Assembly (NCBI RefSeq): GCF_007858255.1
Contig: NZ_VFEU01000004.1
Coordinates: 248,001 to 312,000, forward strand
Source: Pseudomonas rhodesiae
GTDB taxonomy: Bacteria > Pseudomonadota > Gammaproteobacteria > Pseudomonadales > Pseudomonadaceae
Direction of reading: 5' to 3'
Length of the DNA: 64,000 nucleotides
Below, piece by piece: positions 1 to 9,841 of the stretch. Below the pieces are notes generated by a model. The model saw nothing but the letters and a program-made list of their open reading frames with translations. It was not told where the DNA came from and searched no databases. Numbering within the stretch: position 1 is the first letter of the stretch; every line of letters begins with the position of its first letter. Position numbers and translations under genes: made by a program.

Positions 1-1268
1 TCGCGTTCTCGCCGGAGTTCGAAGCGCGCTTCCCGGTGTTGCTGTGCGCCTTGCACCGTCAATACGCACACGTTGAAACGCTGGCCGGTTCTGCGGATTA
101 CTGGCCGTGGTGGCAACAGCATTTTCCCCAGGCCGCCCGGGAATTGGCCGACGTGCTGACCGCGCAAGGCCTTGCACCCGCCGACTATCTACCGCTGCCC
201 GCTCACCCCTGGCAGGCTCGCCAGGAGTTGCCACAGCTGTTCGCCAATGAGATCAGCGATCGGCTGCTGGTGCTCACCGAGATTGTCGCGTTTACAGCCC
301 ACCCCACCATGTCTTTTCGCACCGTATTGCCGGACGGCCGCTGCGATGCACCGATGGTCAAGCTGCCAGTCTCGCTGCGCCTGACCAGCGTGCAGCGTAC
401 CGTTTCACCACGTTCGGCGCGTATGGGGCCGCGTATCAGCGAGCTATTGTTGAGCATTCTTTCCCGTGAGCCGGGTATCTCCAAGCGGCTTAGCATCGTA
501 CCGGAGCGAATCGGCGTGCACTTCAAGCCGCAACCGGCCAACGACGAACATTCCCGTCACCTCGCCGTGCTGTACCGCGATAACCCGCTTAGCCAGCTGC
601 AATCGGGGGAAATGGCTGTGCCGGTCGGCAGCCTGTTCGCCCTCGACCAGCACGGCGAACCGCTGCTGCGACACTGGGTACGCCTGAGCCAGGGCCGGGA
701 CGATGCCCAAGGCATGCGCGCGTTTTTCCGTGATTACGCCGCGATCACGGTGCCGGCGCTGTTGGGCATGTACCTGCGCTACGGCGTCGCGTTCGAGGCC
801 CATCAGCAGAACTCCTTTATGGTCATGAGCGACGACGGGCAACTGAGCCGCCTATTGCTGCGCGACTTCGGCGATATCCGTATCGACCGCAAGACCTTGC
901 ATGCCCAGGGTCTGGACATTGAGCTGCACGACCCGAAAATGACCTTGTACGACGACGCCAGCTTTGTACGCGACAAGTTGCTGCATACGGTTTTCATGTG
1001 TCATTTGGGCGAGCTGGTACTGCTCAGCGCGCGTCATTTCGAAATGCCCGAGGCGCAGCTGTGGGATGAACTGTCAGCCCAGGTCAGCCAGTGTTTCGAC
1101 GCGCTGCGCGACCAGGTCGAGCCCCAACGCTGGCGGACCGAACGCGCCGCACTGCTGGAGCAGGCATGGCCGGCCAAATCGTTTATGCGCATGCGCCTGT
1201 TGGAAAGTCACGCCGATATTGTCGGGCGGCTGCCCAACCCGCTGAGTGCCGCCGCCAATGAGCTCTGA
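1..1268 (+). CDS. IucA/IucC family siderophore synthetase, 5'-truncated by window edge
   Basis: The reading frame is open from base 3, so the true start lies outside the window; about 421 C-terminal residues are visible. NRPS-independent siderophore (NIS) synthetases of this family join a carboxylate such as citrate to an amine or alcohol using ATP in the cytoplasm. Family marks seen are the LPLPAHPWQ stretch, HPTMSFRT followed by a conserved KLPVSLRLTS block, and a C-terminal FEAHQQNSFM/LRDFGDIR region resembling the ATP-binding acidic pocket. The following MFS gene overlaps the end and an IutA-like receptor gene follows it, so this is the last biosynthetic gene before export and uptake. Which siderophore is made cannot be read from this fragment. 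Family assignment is firm; the product is open. Confidence 0.9.
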   Translation, partial: AFSPEFEARFPVLLCALHRQYAHVETLAGSADYWPWWQQHFPQAARELADVLTAQGLAPADYLPLPAHPWQARQELPQLFANEISDRLLVLTEIVAFTAHPTMSFRTVLPDGRCDAPMVKLPVSLRLTSVQRTVSPRSARMGPRISELLLSILSREPGISKRLSIVPERIGVHFKPQPANDEHSRHLAVLYRDNPLSQLQSGEMAVPVGSLFALDQHGEPLLRHWVRLSQGRDDAQGMRAFFRDYAAITVPALLGMYLRYGVAFEAHQQNSFMVMSDDGQLSRLLLRDFGDIRIDRKTLHAQGLDIELHDPKMTLYDDASFVRDKLLHTVFMCHLGELVLLSARHFEMPEAQLWDELSAQVSQCFDALRDQVEPQRWRTERAALLEQAWPAKSFMRMRLLESHADIVGRLPNPLSAAANEL

Positions 1269-2484
1269 CCGTACGGCGTTGCGGTTGCTGGTGATGATTC
1301 AGTTGGTGTCGATGGGCGCCATGGAAATGAGCGGGCCTTTCTGGCCGTTGCAAATCCAGAAACTGCTCGGCGTTGCCGATGCTCATTACACTGGGCTGCT
1401 GTCAGCTCTGGTGTACGCCGGGCCGATGATGGCGGCGATGCTCCTGACACCGATGTGGGGCCGCCTGGGTGACCGCACCGGTCACAAGCCGATGATCCTG
1501 CGCGCACTACTGGCGCTGGCGGTGTGCCAGGCGCTGGCAGCGATCGCACAGGATCCTTGGTTGCTGGTGGCAATCAGGGTGGTGCAAGGCGCGTTGGCGG
1601 GCTTTATCGCAGCGGCCCAGGCCTACGCTCTGGCGTGCTGCGGCGACGGCGGACGCGGGCACATCCTAGCGCGGCTGCAATCGGCGACCGCCGTGGGTTC
1701 CCTGGCAGGCCCGGTATTGGGCGGCTGGCTGATGGACGTCTCGGGTTTCGCCCTGCTGTGCTACAGCGCCACTGCGGTCTGCCTGCTCTGCGCAGCGCTC
1801 AGCCTGTGGCTGCCCAGCGATGCACCGCGCGCACGACCGGCGCGCAACGCGACCCGCTCCGCGCTGCCCAAGGGCTGGCTCGGCGCGATGCTTGGCATCA
1901 TCGTGTTGATCCAGGCAGCCAAAATGATGCCGCAGCCGTTCTACGCGCTGTACGTGGCCGATGTGCTGCACGCGCCGGCGTGGTTGATTGGCGCCAGCTA
2001 TGCCGCCAGCGCGCTCACCCTGGCGCTTTCCGCGCCGCTGTGGGGTCGCCTGTTCGACCGGCACCCACCGGCGCATACGCTGCGCATCATCGAATGGGTC
2101 ACATGGGCCTGCGCCCTGACGCTGGCATTCACCGCCATGGCCAGCGAGTGGCTGGGGTTCCTCGCCAGTCGGTTGCTGTGGGGCGTATGGCAAGGCGCAT
2201 TGCTGCCTGTGGCTTATACGTTGATCGCCAGCACCGTGCCCCCCAGCCAGCAAGGGTTTGCCCTTGGACTGGGTAATAGCGCCGCCAAGGCCGGCGCGCT
2301 GTGTGGCGCGTTGATCGGCGGTATCGGCATGGGGATGGTGGGCCTGGCGCACAGCTTCTGGCTGGTCGCGCTCACCTATGCCGTGGCGGCCGTGGGCATC
2401 CGGGGGATCCGCGGGCTGGCGCGCGCGCCTGAGCCGTCCGATTTTTCTGTCAATACTTCTAATAACTCAAAGGCAAGGTCATGA
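1258..2484 (+). CDS. MFS transporter, probable siderophore exporter
   Basis: The protein has 408 residues and about 12 hydrophobic segments. The loop between the second and third segments carries the MFS signature (WGRLGDRTGHKP), and a second copy (WGRLFDRHP) stands at the start of the C-terminal half. I chose the ATG at 1258, which overlaps the synthetase stop by 11 bases; an in-frame GTG at 1246 is possible but would overlap further. Its position between a NIS synthetase and a siderophore receptor, with overlaps on both sides, implies translational coupling. By analogy with other NIS clusters it probably exports the finished siderophore across the inner membrane. The substrate is inferred from context only. 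Confidence 0.85.
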   Translation: MSSDRTALRLLVMIQLVSMGAMEMSGPFWPLQIQKLLGVADAHYTGLLSALVYAGPMMAAMLLTPMWGRLGDRTGHKPMILRALLALAVCQALAAIAQDPWLLVAIRVVQGALAGFIAAAQAYALACCGDGGRGHILARLQSATAVGSLAGPVLGGWLMDVSGFALLCYSATAVCLLCAALSLWLPSDAPRARPARNATRSALPKGWLGAMLGIIVLIQAAKMMPQPFYALYVADVLHAPAWLIGASYAASALTLALSAPLWGRLFDRHPPAHTLRIIEWVTWACALTLAFTAMASEWLGFLASRLLWGVWQGALLPVAYTLIASTVPPSQQGFALGLGNSAAKAGALCGALIGGIGMGMVGLAHSFWLVALTYAVAAVGIRGIRGLARAPEPSDFSVNTSNNSKARS

Positions 2485-4601
2485 ACAAAACACACTTGGC
2501 ACTTCTACTGCCCTTCCTCGGCTCACTCAGCAATGCTGCCTGGGCCGATACCGCGGAGCAAACCCAGGAAGCTCCCACTAACCTGCAGTTGCAGGCAACC
2601 GTGGTCTCGGCCACGCGCAATGAAACCAGCATCGCGGCGATCCCGGGTTCGGTGCAGGTCATCGACGAAGCCCAGATCCGCCAGCAAACGGGCGCCGGGC
2701 GCCGGGTCGCGGACATCCTCGGGCAGTTGGTGCCGGGCATCGCCCCTTCCAGCGGCGGAATGAGTAACTTCGGCCAGACCCTGCGCGGGCGCAATACGCT
2801 GATCCTGATCGACGGCGTGTCCCAGAACGCCACGCGCGACAACTTCCGCCAGCTCAACAGCGTGGCGCCGGAGAGCATCGAGCGCATCGAAGTAATTTCC
2901 GGCGCCAGCAGTGTCTACGGTGCGGGTGCCTCCGGCGGCATCATCAACATCATCACCAAGCGCAACAAAGGTGAGGACCTGGCGTTCAGCAGCAAGATCG
3001 GCATGACCTCCGGCAACAATTTCAACCATAAAGGCTTTGCCTACGAGGCATTCCAGAGCGCCACCGGCCGCCAGGGCCCGGTGGATTGGTATTTGTCGGC
3101 CAATACCGTGCAACGCAACGACCAGTTCGACGGCAACGGCAAGCGCATCCCCCAGGACACGTCCCAGGGCAGCAACATGGACACCGACACCTACGACCTG
3201 CAAGGCCGTTTCGGCTACGAGTTGGATGACGACAAAAAGATCAGCCTGTCGCTGCAGGACTACAAGGACGAACAAGATACCCGCTACACCAAGAACCCAC
3301 GCATCACCAGCGCTGCTGTTGCGGTCAAAGGCCTGGATCTGGACGACCAGCCGTCCACCCATAACCAGGCCGTCAACCTCAACTACACCGACCGGGACTT
3401 CTACGGTCAGGGCCTGCAGGTGGAAAGTTACTGGCGCCGCGCCGACGCGCTGTTCTTCCCGGACCTGTCGCGGGGCCGCGCCGGGGTGTCGGACAATAAC
3501 AGCGTGCAGGACGTGTACGGCCTACGCGCCGCCATCGACACGCAAATGCCAGACATCGGCCGCGCCACCGGCAACCTGGTGTGGGGCGCGGATTACGATC
3601 ACGAGACATCCCGCCAACGCGGTGACCAGTACCGGGTCAATGGCCTGACCTACACCAAGACCGGCACTACCTTCGAGTTGGGCCCGGACATCCAGACCAC
3701 TACCAAAGCCATCTTCGGGCAGCTGTCCTACGACATTGATGACTGGACCCTACGCGGGGGTGTGCGCCGCGAATGGATCGAAAGCGACGTGGACGACAGC
3801 ATCGCCTACGGCGAAATCGTGCAGACCGGCAATCGCGCGACGCTGCCGGGGGGCACCCTCAAGTATGACGACACCCTCTACAACCTGGGCGCGGTGTACC
3901 ACCTGAGCGAAAACCAGGATGTGTTCGTCAATTTCAGCCAGGGGTTTTCCCTACCGGATATCCAGCGTTTTCTGCGTGACGTGAGCAGTCGATACGATAT
4001 CCAGAACCTTAATGCCCAGGCGCTGAAAGTCGATAGCTACGAGCTGGGCTGGCGTGGCAATTGGGACAAGTGGCTGGCCAATGTCACCGCGTATGAAAAC
4101 ACCTCGGACGTCACACAGTTCTACGATGCCAACGACCGCGTGCTGCGCCTGGTCAGCCAGAAAGAACGCGTGCGCGGTATCGAAACCAGCCTGACGTATA
4201 ACGTTACCGATGAGTGGTCAGTCGGCGGAACCTACGCCTACGCCAAGGGCGAGACGCGCCAGAACGGCCAATGGATCGACCTTCCGGCCACGCGCATCGC
4301 GCCAGCCAAGACTACCGCCTTTATCGGCTATGACCGCGGCGACTACAGCCTGCGCCTGCAAGGTATGCGCCTGGCCGACTACGACGTCGCGTTCAAGGAC
4401 AATAACGGTCGCGATATCAAGGGCTATACGTTGGCCGATCTGCTGGGATCGGTGCGGTTGCCGGTGGGGCGCCTCGAAGGCGCGGTCTACAACCTGACTA
4501 ATCGCAACTACCAGAACATGTTTGCCCAGGCAAATGCGCGCGCGCCCTATCCGAACGCAGAGGGGCGCACCTTCAGCTTGAGTTACGCCGTGGATTGGTG
4601 A
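2481..4601 (+). CDS. TonB-dependent siderophore receptor, IutA-like
   Basis: The protein has 706 residues with a signal peptide of about 22 (cut near AWA). A plug domain spans roughly residues 45-155, and a beta-barrel ends in an aromatic C-terminus (YAVDW). The plug reads like E. coli IutA, the aerobactin receptor: LVPGIAPSSGG, LRGRNTLILIDGV, QLNSVAPESIERIEVISGASS and GGIINIITK. The barrel keeps VNFSQGFSLPD, KVDSYELGWRG and the NLTNRNYQ box. It imports a ferric siderophore through the outer membrane using TonB energy. Its start overlaps the MFS stop (ATGA), so synthesis, export and uptake are one operon. A carboxylate or hydroxamate-citrate siderophore is likely, but the exact ligand is inferred. 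Confidence 0.93.
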   Translation: MNKTHLALLLPFLGSLSNAAWADTAEQTQEAPTNLQLQATVVSATRNETSIAAIPGSVQVIDEAQIRQQTGAGRRVADILGQLVPGIAPSSGGMSNFGQTLRGRNTLILIDGVSQNATRDNFRQLNSVAPESIERIEVISGASSVYGAGASGGIINIITKRNKGEDLAFSSKIGMTSGNNFNHKGFAYEAFQSATGRQGPVDWYLSANTVQRNDQFDGNGKRIPQDTSQGSNMDTDTYDLQGRFGYELDDDKKISLSLQDYKDEQDTRYTKNPRITSAAVAVKGLDLDDQPSTHNQAVNLNYTDRDFYGQGLQVESYWRRADALFFPDLSRGRAGVSDNNSVQDVYGLRAAIDTQMPDIGRATGNLVWGADYDHETSRQRGDQYRVNGLTYTKTGTTFELGPDIQTTTKAIFGQLSYDIDDWTLRGGVRREWIESDVDDSIAYGEIVQTGNRATLPGGTLKYDDTLYNLGAVYHLSENQDVFVNFSQGFSLPDIQRFLRDVSSRYDIQNLNAQALKVDSYELGWRGNWDKWLANVTAYENTSDVTQFYDANDRVLRLVSQKERVRGIETSLTYNVTDEWSVGGTYAYAKGETRQNGQWIDLPATRIAPAKTTAFIGYDRGDYSLRLQGMRLADYDVAFKDNNGRDIKGYTLADLLGSVRLPVGRLEGAVYNLTNRNYQNMFAQANARAPYPNAEGRTFSLSYAVDW

Positions 4602-4637
4602 GAGAAACTCCCCTCGTAAAAGCGCTTCAAGAAGCAA

Positions 4638-4670
4638 AACAAACCCCGCCATTGAGCGGGGTTTGTTATT
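4638..4670. terminator. Bidirectional rho-independent terminator
   Basis: A 12-base-pair perfect stem (4638-4649 with 4656-4667, AACAAACCCCGC half) has a 6-base loop. It lies between the convergent receptor gene and yaiL. T-rich and A-rich flanks let it serve both strands. Confidence 0.85.
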
Positions 4671-4688
4671 CGCAGCACGATGCGCCGC

Positions 4689-5234
4689 TTACCACATCAG
4701 GTCGTCAGGGATCTGGTAAGCCGCGTATGGATCATCCTCGTCCGGCACCTGGCTCTCGGTGAGGATATTGAGCTGTACGATGCGCTCGGGTGCGCGCTCC
4801 TGGATCTTCAACGCGGCCTCCCGCGGGATCACTTCGTAACCGCCGCCGTGATGCACGATCGCCAGGGAGCCGTTGCTCAGTTTGTTGCGCATCAACGTGT
4901 TGACCGACAGGCGCTTGACCTTCTTGTCATCCACGAAGTTGTAGTAGTCCTCGGTGGTCAACTTGGGCAGGCGCGAGGTTTCGATCAGTTGCTTGACCTG
5001 GGCCGCACGGGCCTTGGCCTCGGCTTTTTCCTGCTGCTGGCGGTTCAGTTCCTGGTCGCGCTTGATCTTTTCGGCCTTGGCCTCAAGGGCCAGGCGTGCC
5101 TGGGTGTCATCGGCTTCGGCCTGCCCTTTGTGGACCAGACGTTGCTGCTTCTGTTTCTCTTTGCCGACCTGCTTGGCCTGCTTTTGATTGACCAGACCTG
5201 CTTTGAGCAACTGGTCGCGAAGGGAAAGGCTCAT
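4689..5234 (-). CDS. DUF2058 family protein, YaiL-like
   Basis: The protein has 181 residues and matches the YaiL/DUF2058 layout. The N-terminus is LRDQLLKAGLVNQKQAK, followed by a highly charged coiled-coil stretch rich in K, Q, E and A (about residues 20-105). The family C-terminus DEDDPYAAYQIPDDLMW closes it. Function is not established; YaiL is a cytoplasmic protein of unknown role. The gene is last in the cysM-rlmD-relA-mazG run, 25 bases after mazG, and ends before the bidirectional terminator. Confidence 0.9.
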   Translation of the reverse strand: MSLSLRDQLLKAGLVNQKQAKQVGKEKQKQQRLVHKGQAEADDTQARLALEAKAEKIKRDQELNRQQQEKAEAKARAAQVKQLIETSRLPKLTTEDYYNFVDDKKVKRLSVNTLMRNKLSNGSLAIVHHGGGYEVIPREAALKIQERAPERIVQLNILTESQVPDEDDPYAAYQIPDDLMW

Positions 5235-5259
5235 GGTGCTTACTCACTTAGGCAACTGC

Positions 5260-6105
5260 TCAACCGCAGCTGGACACGTTCTTTTCCTGACGTTTGGCTT
5301 CGCCCCACAGGGCGTCCAACTCTTCGAGGGTGCAATCTTCCATGGGACGCTGGGTCTCGCGCAATGCCTGTTCGATAAATCGGAAGCGTCGTTCGAATTT
5401 GGCATTGGCGCCACGCAGCGCGGTTTCGGGGTCGACCTTGAGGTGACGGGCCAGGTTGACCGCCGCGAACAGCAGGTCGCCGACTTCATCGGCAATGGCC
5501 GCCGGGTCGTTATCGGCCATGGCTTCGAGGACTTCATCCAACTCTTCGCGCACGTTGTCCACCACCGGCAACGCCGATGGCCAGTCGAAACCGACCTGGC
5601 TGGCGCGTTTCTGCAACTTGGCGGCACGGGACAGGGACGGCAAGGCGCTGGGCACATCGTCGAGCAGTGAAAGCTGCTGCGGTGCGTCGGACTTTTCCGC
5701 GCGCTCCTCGGCCTTGATCTGCTCCCAGCGTTCCTTGACCTGTTCTTCGCTGAGTCGCGGGACATCCAGCGGCGCATACAGATCGCCGGTCGGGAACACA
5801 TGGGGGTGACGCCGAATCAGCTTGCGAGTAATGCTGTCGACCACCCCGGCAAATTCAAAGCGCCCTTCTTCCCGCGCCAGCTGGCTGTAATACACCACCT
5901 GAAAGAGCAAATCGCCGAGCTCGCCCTGCAAGTGATCGAAGTCGCCACGCTCGATGGCATCGGCCACCTCGTAGGCTTCTTCGAGGGTGTGCGGGACGAT
6001 GCTCGCGTAGGTTTGCTTGATGTCCCACGGGCACCCGTATTGCGGGTCCCGCAGGCGATTCATCAAGTGCAGCAGGTCTTCGAGGCTGTACATCGGGCTA
6101 CTCAT
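5260..6105 (-). CDS. mazG: Nucleoside triphosphate pyrophosphohydrolase MazG
   Basis: The protein has 281 residues with two tandem MazG folds. The first (about 15-125) carries GCPWDIKQT and HTLEEAYEVADAI; the second (about 165-265) carries VREELDEVLEAM and DEVGDLLFAAVNLAR. The EExxE and ExxD metal ligands are present in both. MazG hydrolyses NTPs to NMP plus pyrophosphate, cleans up aberrant nucleotides, and in E. coli modulates (p)ppGpp signalling. Its ATG overlaps the relA stop (ATGA), which couples it to the alarmone synthetase. Confidence 0.95.
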   Translation of the reverse strand: MSSPMYSLEDLLHLMNRLRDPQYGCPWDIKQTYASIVPHTLEEAYEVADAIERGDFDHLQGELGDLLFQVVYYSQLAREEGRFEFAGVVDSITRKLIRRHPHVFPTGDLYAPLDVPRLSEEQVKERWEQIKAEERAEKSDAPQQLSLLDDVPSALPSLSRAAKLQKRASQVGFDWPSALPVVDNVREELDEVLEAMADNDPAAIADEVGDLLFAAVNLARHLKVDPETALRGANAKFERRFRFIEQALRETQRPMEDCTLEELDALWGEAKRQEKNVSSCG

Positions 6106-8348
6106 GATGGCGTGCGATTACGCCGCGTCTCGATGATGTTCGGCAACTGGGAAATCCGCCCCAGCAACCGCCCCAGCGCATCCAGCCCGGGAATCTCGAT
6201 GGTCAGTGACATCAACGCGGTGTTGTCTTCTTTATTCGAGCGGGTGTTGACCGCCAACACGTTGATCCGCTCGTTGAGCAACACTTGCGAGACGTCGCGC
6301 AGCAACCCCGAACGGTCGTAGGCGCGGATGATGATGTCCACCGGATAGGTGAGCACCGGTACCGGCCCCCAACTGACCTGAATGATGCGCTCCGGCTCAC
6401 GCCCGGCCAGCTGCAACACCGAAGCGCAGTCCTGACGGTGAATGCTCACGCCACGACCCTGGGTGATGTAGCCGACGATGGCATCGCCCGGCAGCGGCTG
6501 GCAGCAACCGGCCATCTGCGTCATCAGGTTGCCCACGCCCTGGATCTGGATATCGCCGCGCTTGCCAGGCTTGTAGCCGGTGGCTTTGCGTGGGATCAGC
6601 TCCAGTTGTTCGTTGCCGCGCTCCGGCTCCACCAGTTGCTGGGCCAGGTTGACCAACTGCGCAAGGCGCAGGTCGCCGGCACCGAGGGCGGCGAACATGT
6701 CCTCGGCAATCTTCATATTGGCCTTTTCGGCCAGCTTGTCGAAGTCCACCTGGGGCAGCCCCAGGCGCGCCAGTTCGCGTTCGATCAGGGTCTTGCCGGC
6801 GGCGACGTTCTGGTCGCGGGCCTGCAGTTTGAACCAATGGACGATCTTGGCCCGCGCCCGTGATGTGGTGATGTAACCCAGGTTCGGGTTCAGCCAGTCG
6901 CGGCTGGGGGTGCCGTGTTTGCTGGTGATGATCTCGACCTGTTCACCGGTCTGCAGGCTGTAGTTGAGCGGCACGATGCGCCCGTTGATCTTGGCGCCCC
7001 GGCAGTTATGGCCGATCTCGGTGTGCACGCGGTAGGCGAAGTCCAACGGCGTGGCGCCCTTGGGCAAGTCGATGGCGTGGCCGTCCGGGGTAAAGATGTA
7101 GACCCGGTCCGGTTCGATATCGACCCGCAGTTGTTCGGCCAGGCCGCCGATGTCGCCGAGTTCTTCGTGCCATTCCAGCACTTGGCGCAGCCAGGAGATT
7201 TTCTCCTCGTACTGATTGGAGCCAGCCTTGACGTCGGTGCCCTTGTAGCGCCAGTGCGCACACACCCCCAGCTCTGCCTCCTCGTGCATGGCATGGGTGC
7301 GGATCTGCACTTCCAGGACCTTGCCCTCGGGGCCGATCACCGCTGTGTGCAGCGAGCGGTAGCCGTTTTCCTTGGGGTTGGCGATGTAGTCGTCGAATTC
7401 CTTGGGAATGTGCCGCCACAGGGTGTGGACGATGCCCAGCGCGGTGTAGCAGTCGCGCATTTCCGGCACCAGCACGCGCACGGCACGCACGTCGTAGATC
7501 TGGCTGAAAGCCAGGCCCTTGCGCTGCATTTTGCGCCAGATGGAATAGATGTGTTTGGCGCGGCCACTGATGTCAGCCTCGACCCCGGTGGCCTGCAGCT
7601 CGGAACGCAGTTGGTTCATCACATCGGTGATGAAGCGCTCGCGATCCAGCCTGCGCTCGTGCAAGAGCGTGGCGATCTGTTTGTATTGATCGGGCTCCAG
7701 GTAGCGAAAGGACAGGTCCTCCAACTCCCACTTGATATGGCCGATACCCAGGCGGTGCGCCAGGGGCGCGTAGATATCGAAGACCTCGCGGGCGACGCGG
7801 TTGCGTTTCTCGTCGTCGGCGTTCTTGACCGCACGGATCGCACAGGTGCGTTCGGCCAGCTTGATCAGGGCCACGCGCACATCGTCGACCATCGCCACCA
7901 GCATCTTGCGCAGGTTCTCGACCTGGCCCTGGGTACCCAGCACCATGGACTGGCGCGGGCTGAGGCTGGCACTGATGGCGGCCATGCGCAGCACGCCGTC
8001 GATCAGTTTGGCCACCACCGCACCGAAGCGCTGGCTGACCGTTGGCAACGGAATATGCCCTTCGCGCACGCCGCGATAGAGCACGGCGGCGATCAGCGAA
8101 TCCTGGTCCAGCTTGAGATCGGCGAGGATCTCGGCGATCTCAAGGCCGGTGCGAAAACTTGAAGTGCCTTCGGCCCACAGGTTCTTCGCCGCGTTGTCCT
8201 GTTGCTCAGACTCACGGGCGAACTCGCAGGCGGCCTTCAAGGCTTCACGGTCCAGTGCCGGATCGACACTGACCGCATGATCCAGCCATGCCTCGAGATT
8301 GATACTGCCGTCAGTGTTGATCGGCTGGTGTGCTCTCACCTGTACCAT
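6102..8348 (-). CDS. relA: GTP pyrophosphokinase RelA, (p)ppGpp synthetase
   Basis: The protein has 748 residues. Domains in order: a degenerate HD hydrolase-like domain (about 30-200) lacking the His-Asp pair; a synthetase domain (about 240-370) with YDVRAVRVLV, EFDDYIANPKENGYRSLHTA and QIRTHAMHEEAELG; a TGS domain (about 400-465, DRVYIFTPDGHAIDLPKGAT); a Cys-containing MAGCCQPLPGD segment (about 600); and a C-terminal ACT domain. The EFDD motif is the EXDD type of monofunctional RelA rather than the RXKD of bifunctional SpoT. It makes (p)ppGpp on starved ribosomes. I place the start at the ATG giving MVQVRAHQP, the usual Pseudomonas N-terminus; an in-frame codon 39 bases upstream is less likely. 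Confidence 0.97.
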   Translation of the reverse strand: MVQVRAHQPINTDGSINLEAWLDHAVSVDPALDREALKAACEFARESEQQDNAAKNLWAEGTSSFRTGLEIAEILADLKLDQDSLIAAVLYRGVREGHIPLPTVSQRFGAVVAKLIDGVLRMAAISASLSPRQSMVLGTQGQVENLRKMLVAMVDDVRVALIKLAERTCAIRAVKNADDEKRNRVAREVFDIYAPLAHRLGIGHIKWELEDLSFRYLEPDQYKQIATLLHERRLDRERFITDVMNQLRSELQATGVEADISGRAKHIYSIWRKMQRKGLAFSQIYDVRAVRVLVPEMRDCYTALGIVHTLWRHIPKEFDDYIANPKENGYRSLHTAVIGPEGKVLEVQIRTHAMHEEAELGVCAHWRYKGTDVKAGSNQYEEKISWLRQVLEWHEELGDIGGLAEQLRVDIEPDRVYIFTPDGHAIDLPKGATPLDFAYRVHTEIGHNCRGAKINGRIVPLNYSLQTGEQVEIITSKHGTPSRDWLNPNLGYITTSRARAKIVHWFKLQARDQNVAAGKTLIERELARLGLPQVDFDKLAEKANMKIAEDMFAALGAGDLRLAQLVNLAQQLVEPERGNEQLELIPRKATGYKPGKRGDIQIQGVGNLMTQMAGCCQPLPGDAIVGYITQGRGVSIHRQDCASVLQLAGREPERIIQVSWGPVPVLTYPVDIIIRAYDRSGLLRDVSQVLLNERINVLAVNTRSNKEDNTALMSLTIEIPGLDALGRLLGRISQLPNIIETRRNRTPS

Positions 8349-8488
8349 CTTGCTTACCTTCCCTACGACGCACCTTCGATGCGTCAAAAATCATCGCCAA
8401 CCTGCTTTATCACTAAAGCTCACCCCTGCAGATTCCCTGGCGGATCACGGCCCTGGAGAATGCAGGCCAGTCGGATTAAACGGGCATC

Positions 8489-9841
8489 CTAGCCCGCTTC
8501 AAATAACGCCATGGCCTCGACATGCGCTGTCTGCGGAAACATATCGAGGATCCCGGCACGTTTTAGCCGGTAGCCTTGCTTGACCAACTCAACCGTGTCC
8601 CGCGCCAGCGTCGCCGGGTTGCAGGACACATACACCAGACGCTTGGCCCCCAGGGTGGCGAGCTTGCGCACCACCTCCTGAGCACCGTCGCGAGGTGGGT
8701 CCAAGAGTACCGCAGAAAAGCCCTGCTTGGCCCATTCTGCGTCAGTCAAAAGCTGAGACAAATCGGCCTGAAAAAACCGCGCATTATGCAAATTGTTGCT
8801 GACGGCGTTGAGCGCCGCCCGGTCCACCATGGTCTGCACACCTTCTACCGCGACCACTTCACGCACCTGGCGCGCCAATGGCAAGGCGAAGTTGCCCAGA
8901 CCGCAAAACAGATCCAGCACCCGCTCGTCGGGTTGCGGCGCCAGCCATTCCAGGGCCTGGGCCACCATCGCCTCATTGACCCCGGCGTTGACCTGAACAA
9001 AATCCCCTGGGCGATACGCCAGCTCCAGATCCCAGGCTTCCAAGCCAAATCCCAGGGTCAGATCGGGCTCCACCGGTGCCGGTTGCCCCTCCCCCTGGAG
9101 CCACAATTGAGCGTCATGGAACGCGCAGAATTCTTTCAACACCAGCAGGTCCGCTTCGGACAACGGCGCCATATGCCGCAACAACACAGCGATGGACGAC
9201 CCGCTGAACAACTCCACATGCCCCAGGGCTTGAGGTTTGCTCAAGCGGCGCAGCATGTTCGGCAGGCGCTGCATGATCGGTTGCAAGGCCTGTACCAGCA
9301 CCGGGCATTCATCGATGGCAACAATGTCCTGGCTGGCCACCGCGCGAAAACCCACTTCAAGGGTCTTGGCCTTGGCGTCCCAGCGCACGGCCACGCGGGC
9401 GCGGCGACGGTAGCCGAATTCCGGGCCACTCAACGGCGCCGCCCATTCCGATGGCTCGATACCGGCCACACGGGACAGTTGCTCGGCGAGCATGCGCTGT
9501 TTCAGGGCGAGTTGTTGGTCATGCGCCAGATGCTGCACGCTGCAGCCGCCGCAGCGGCCGAAATGCGCGCAAGGTGCAGGGCGGCGCAGTTCGCTGGCGC
9601 TGAACACCCGCTCGGTGCGGGCTTCGACCACTTTGCCGTGGGTGCCCAACACCCGCGCTTCGACCTCTTCACCGGCCAGGGCGCCATTGACGAACCAGGT
9701 GCGTCCTTCGAAGAACACGATGCCGCGCCCGTCATTGGCCAGGCGCTCGATGGTCAGGCGTTGTTTCTTGCCCACGGGAATTTGTGGGGCCCGGCTGCCG
9801 CCCGTCGGTTGGAAGCGCAGGCCTCTGTCGTGCTTGGCCAT
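8489..9841 (-). CDS. rlmD: 23S rRNA (uracil1939-C5)-methyltransferase RlmD
   Basis: The protein has 450 residues. An N-terminal TRAM domain (about 20-80) is followed by an iron-sulfur cluster motif with Cys91, Cys97 and Cys100 plus a later Cys in IDECPV. The C-terminal SAM methyltransferase domain has [16 protein letters not shown] and the catalytic-cysteine motif [11 protein letters not shown] near residue 407. It methylates U1939 of 23S rRNA. Its ATG overlaps the cysM stop (TGATG), and relA follows after about 140 bases. The cysM-rlmD-relA order is the usual Pseudomonas arrangement. Confidence 0.96.
   Translation of the reverse strand: MAKHDRGLRFQPTGGSRAPQIPVGKKQRLTIERLANDGRGIVFFEGRTWFVNGALAGEEVEARVLGTHGKVVEARTERVFSASELRRPAPCAHFGRCGGCSVQHLAHDQQLALKQRMLAEQLSRVAGIEPSEWAAPLSGPEFGYRRRARVAVRWDAKAKTLEVGFRAVASQDIVAIDECPVLVQALQPIMQRLPNMLRRLSKPQALGHVELFSGSSIAVLLRHMAPLSEADLLVLKEFCAFHDAQLWLQGEGQPAPVEPDLTLGFGLEAWDLELAYRPGDFVQVNAGVNEAMVAQALEWLAPQPDERVLDLFCGLGNFALPLARQVREVVAVEGVQTMVDRAALNAVSNNLHNARFFQADLSQLLTDAEWAKQGFSAVLLDPPRDGAQEVVRKLATLGAKRLVYVSCNPATLARDTVELVKQGYRLKRAGILDMFPQTAHVEAMALFEAG

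Noticed and set aside
6915..8162. Long open frame opposite relA, and similar long frames opposite hrpA, rlmD and ccoN
   Set aside because: They are antisense to strongly conserved proteins, rich in H, R, Q, A and G as expected of GC-rich shadows, and lack ribosome sites and family likeness.
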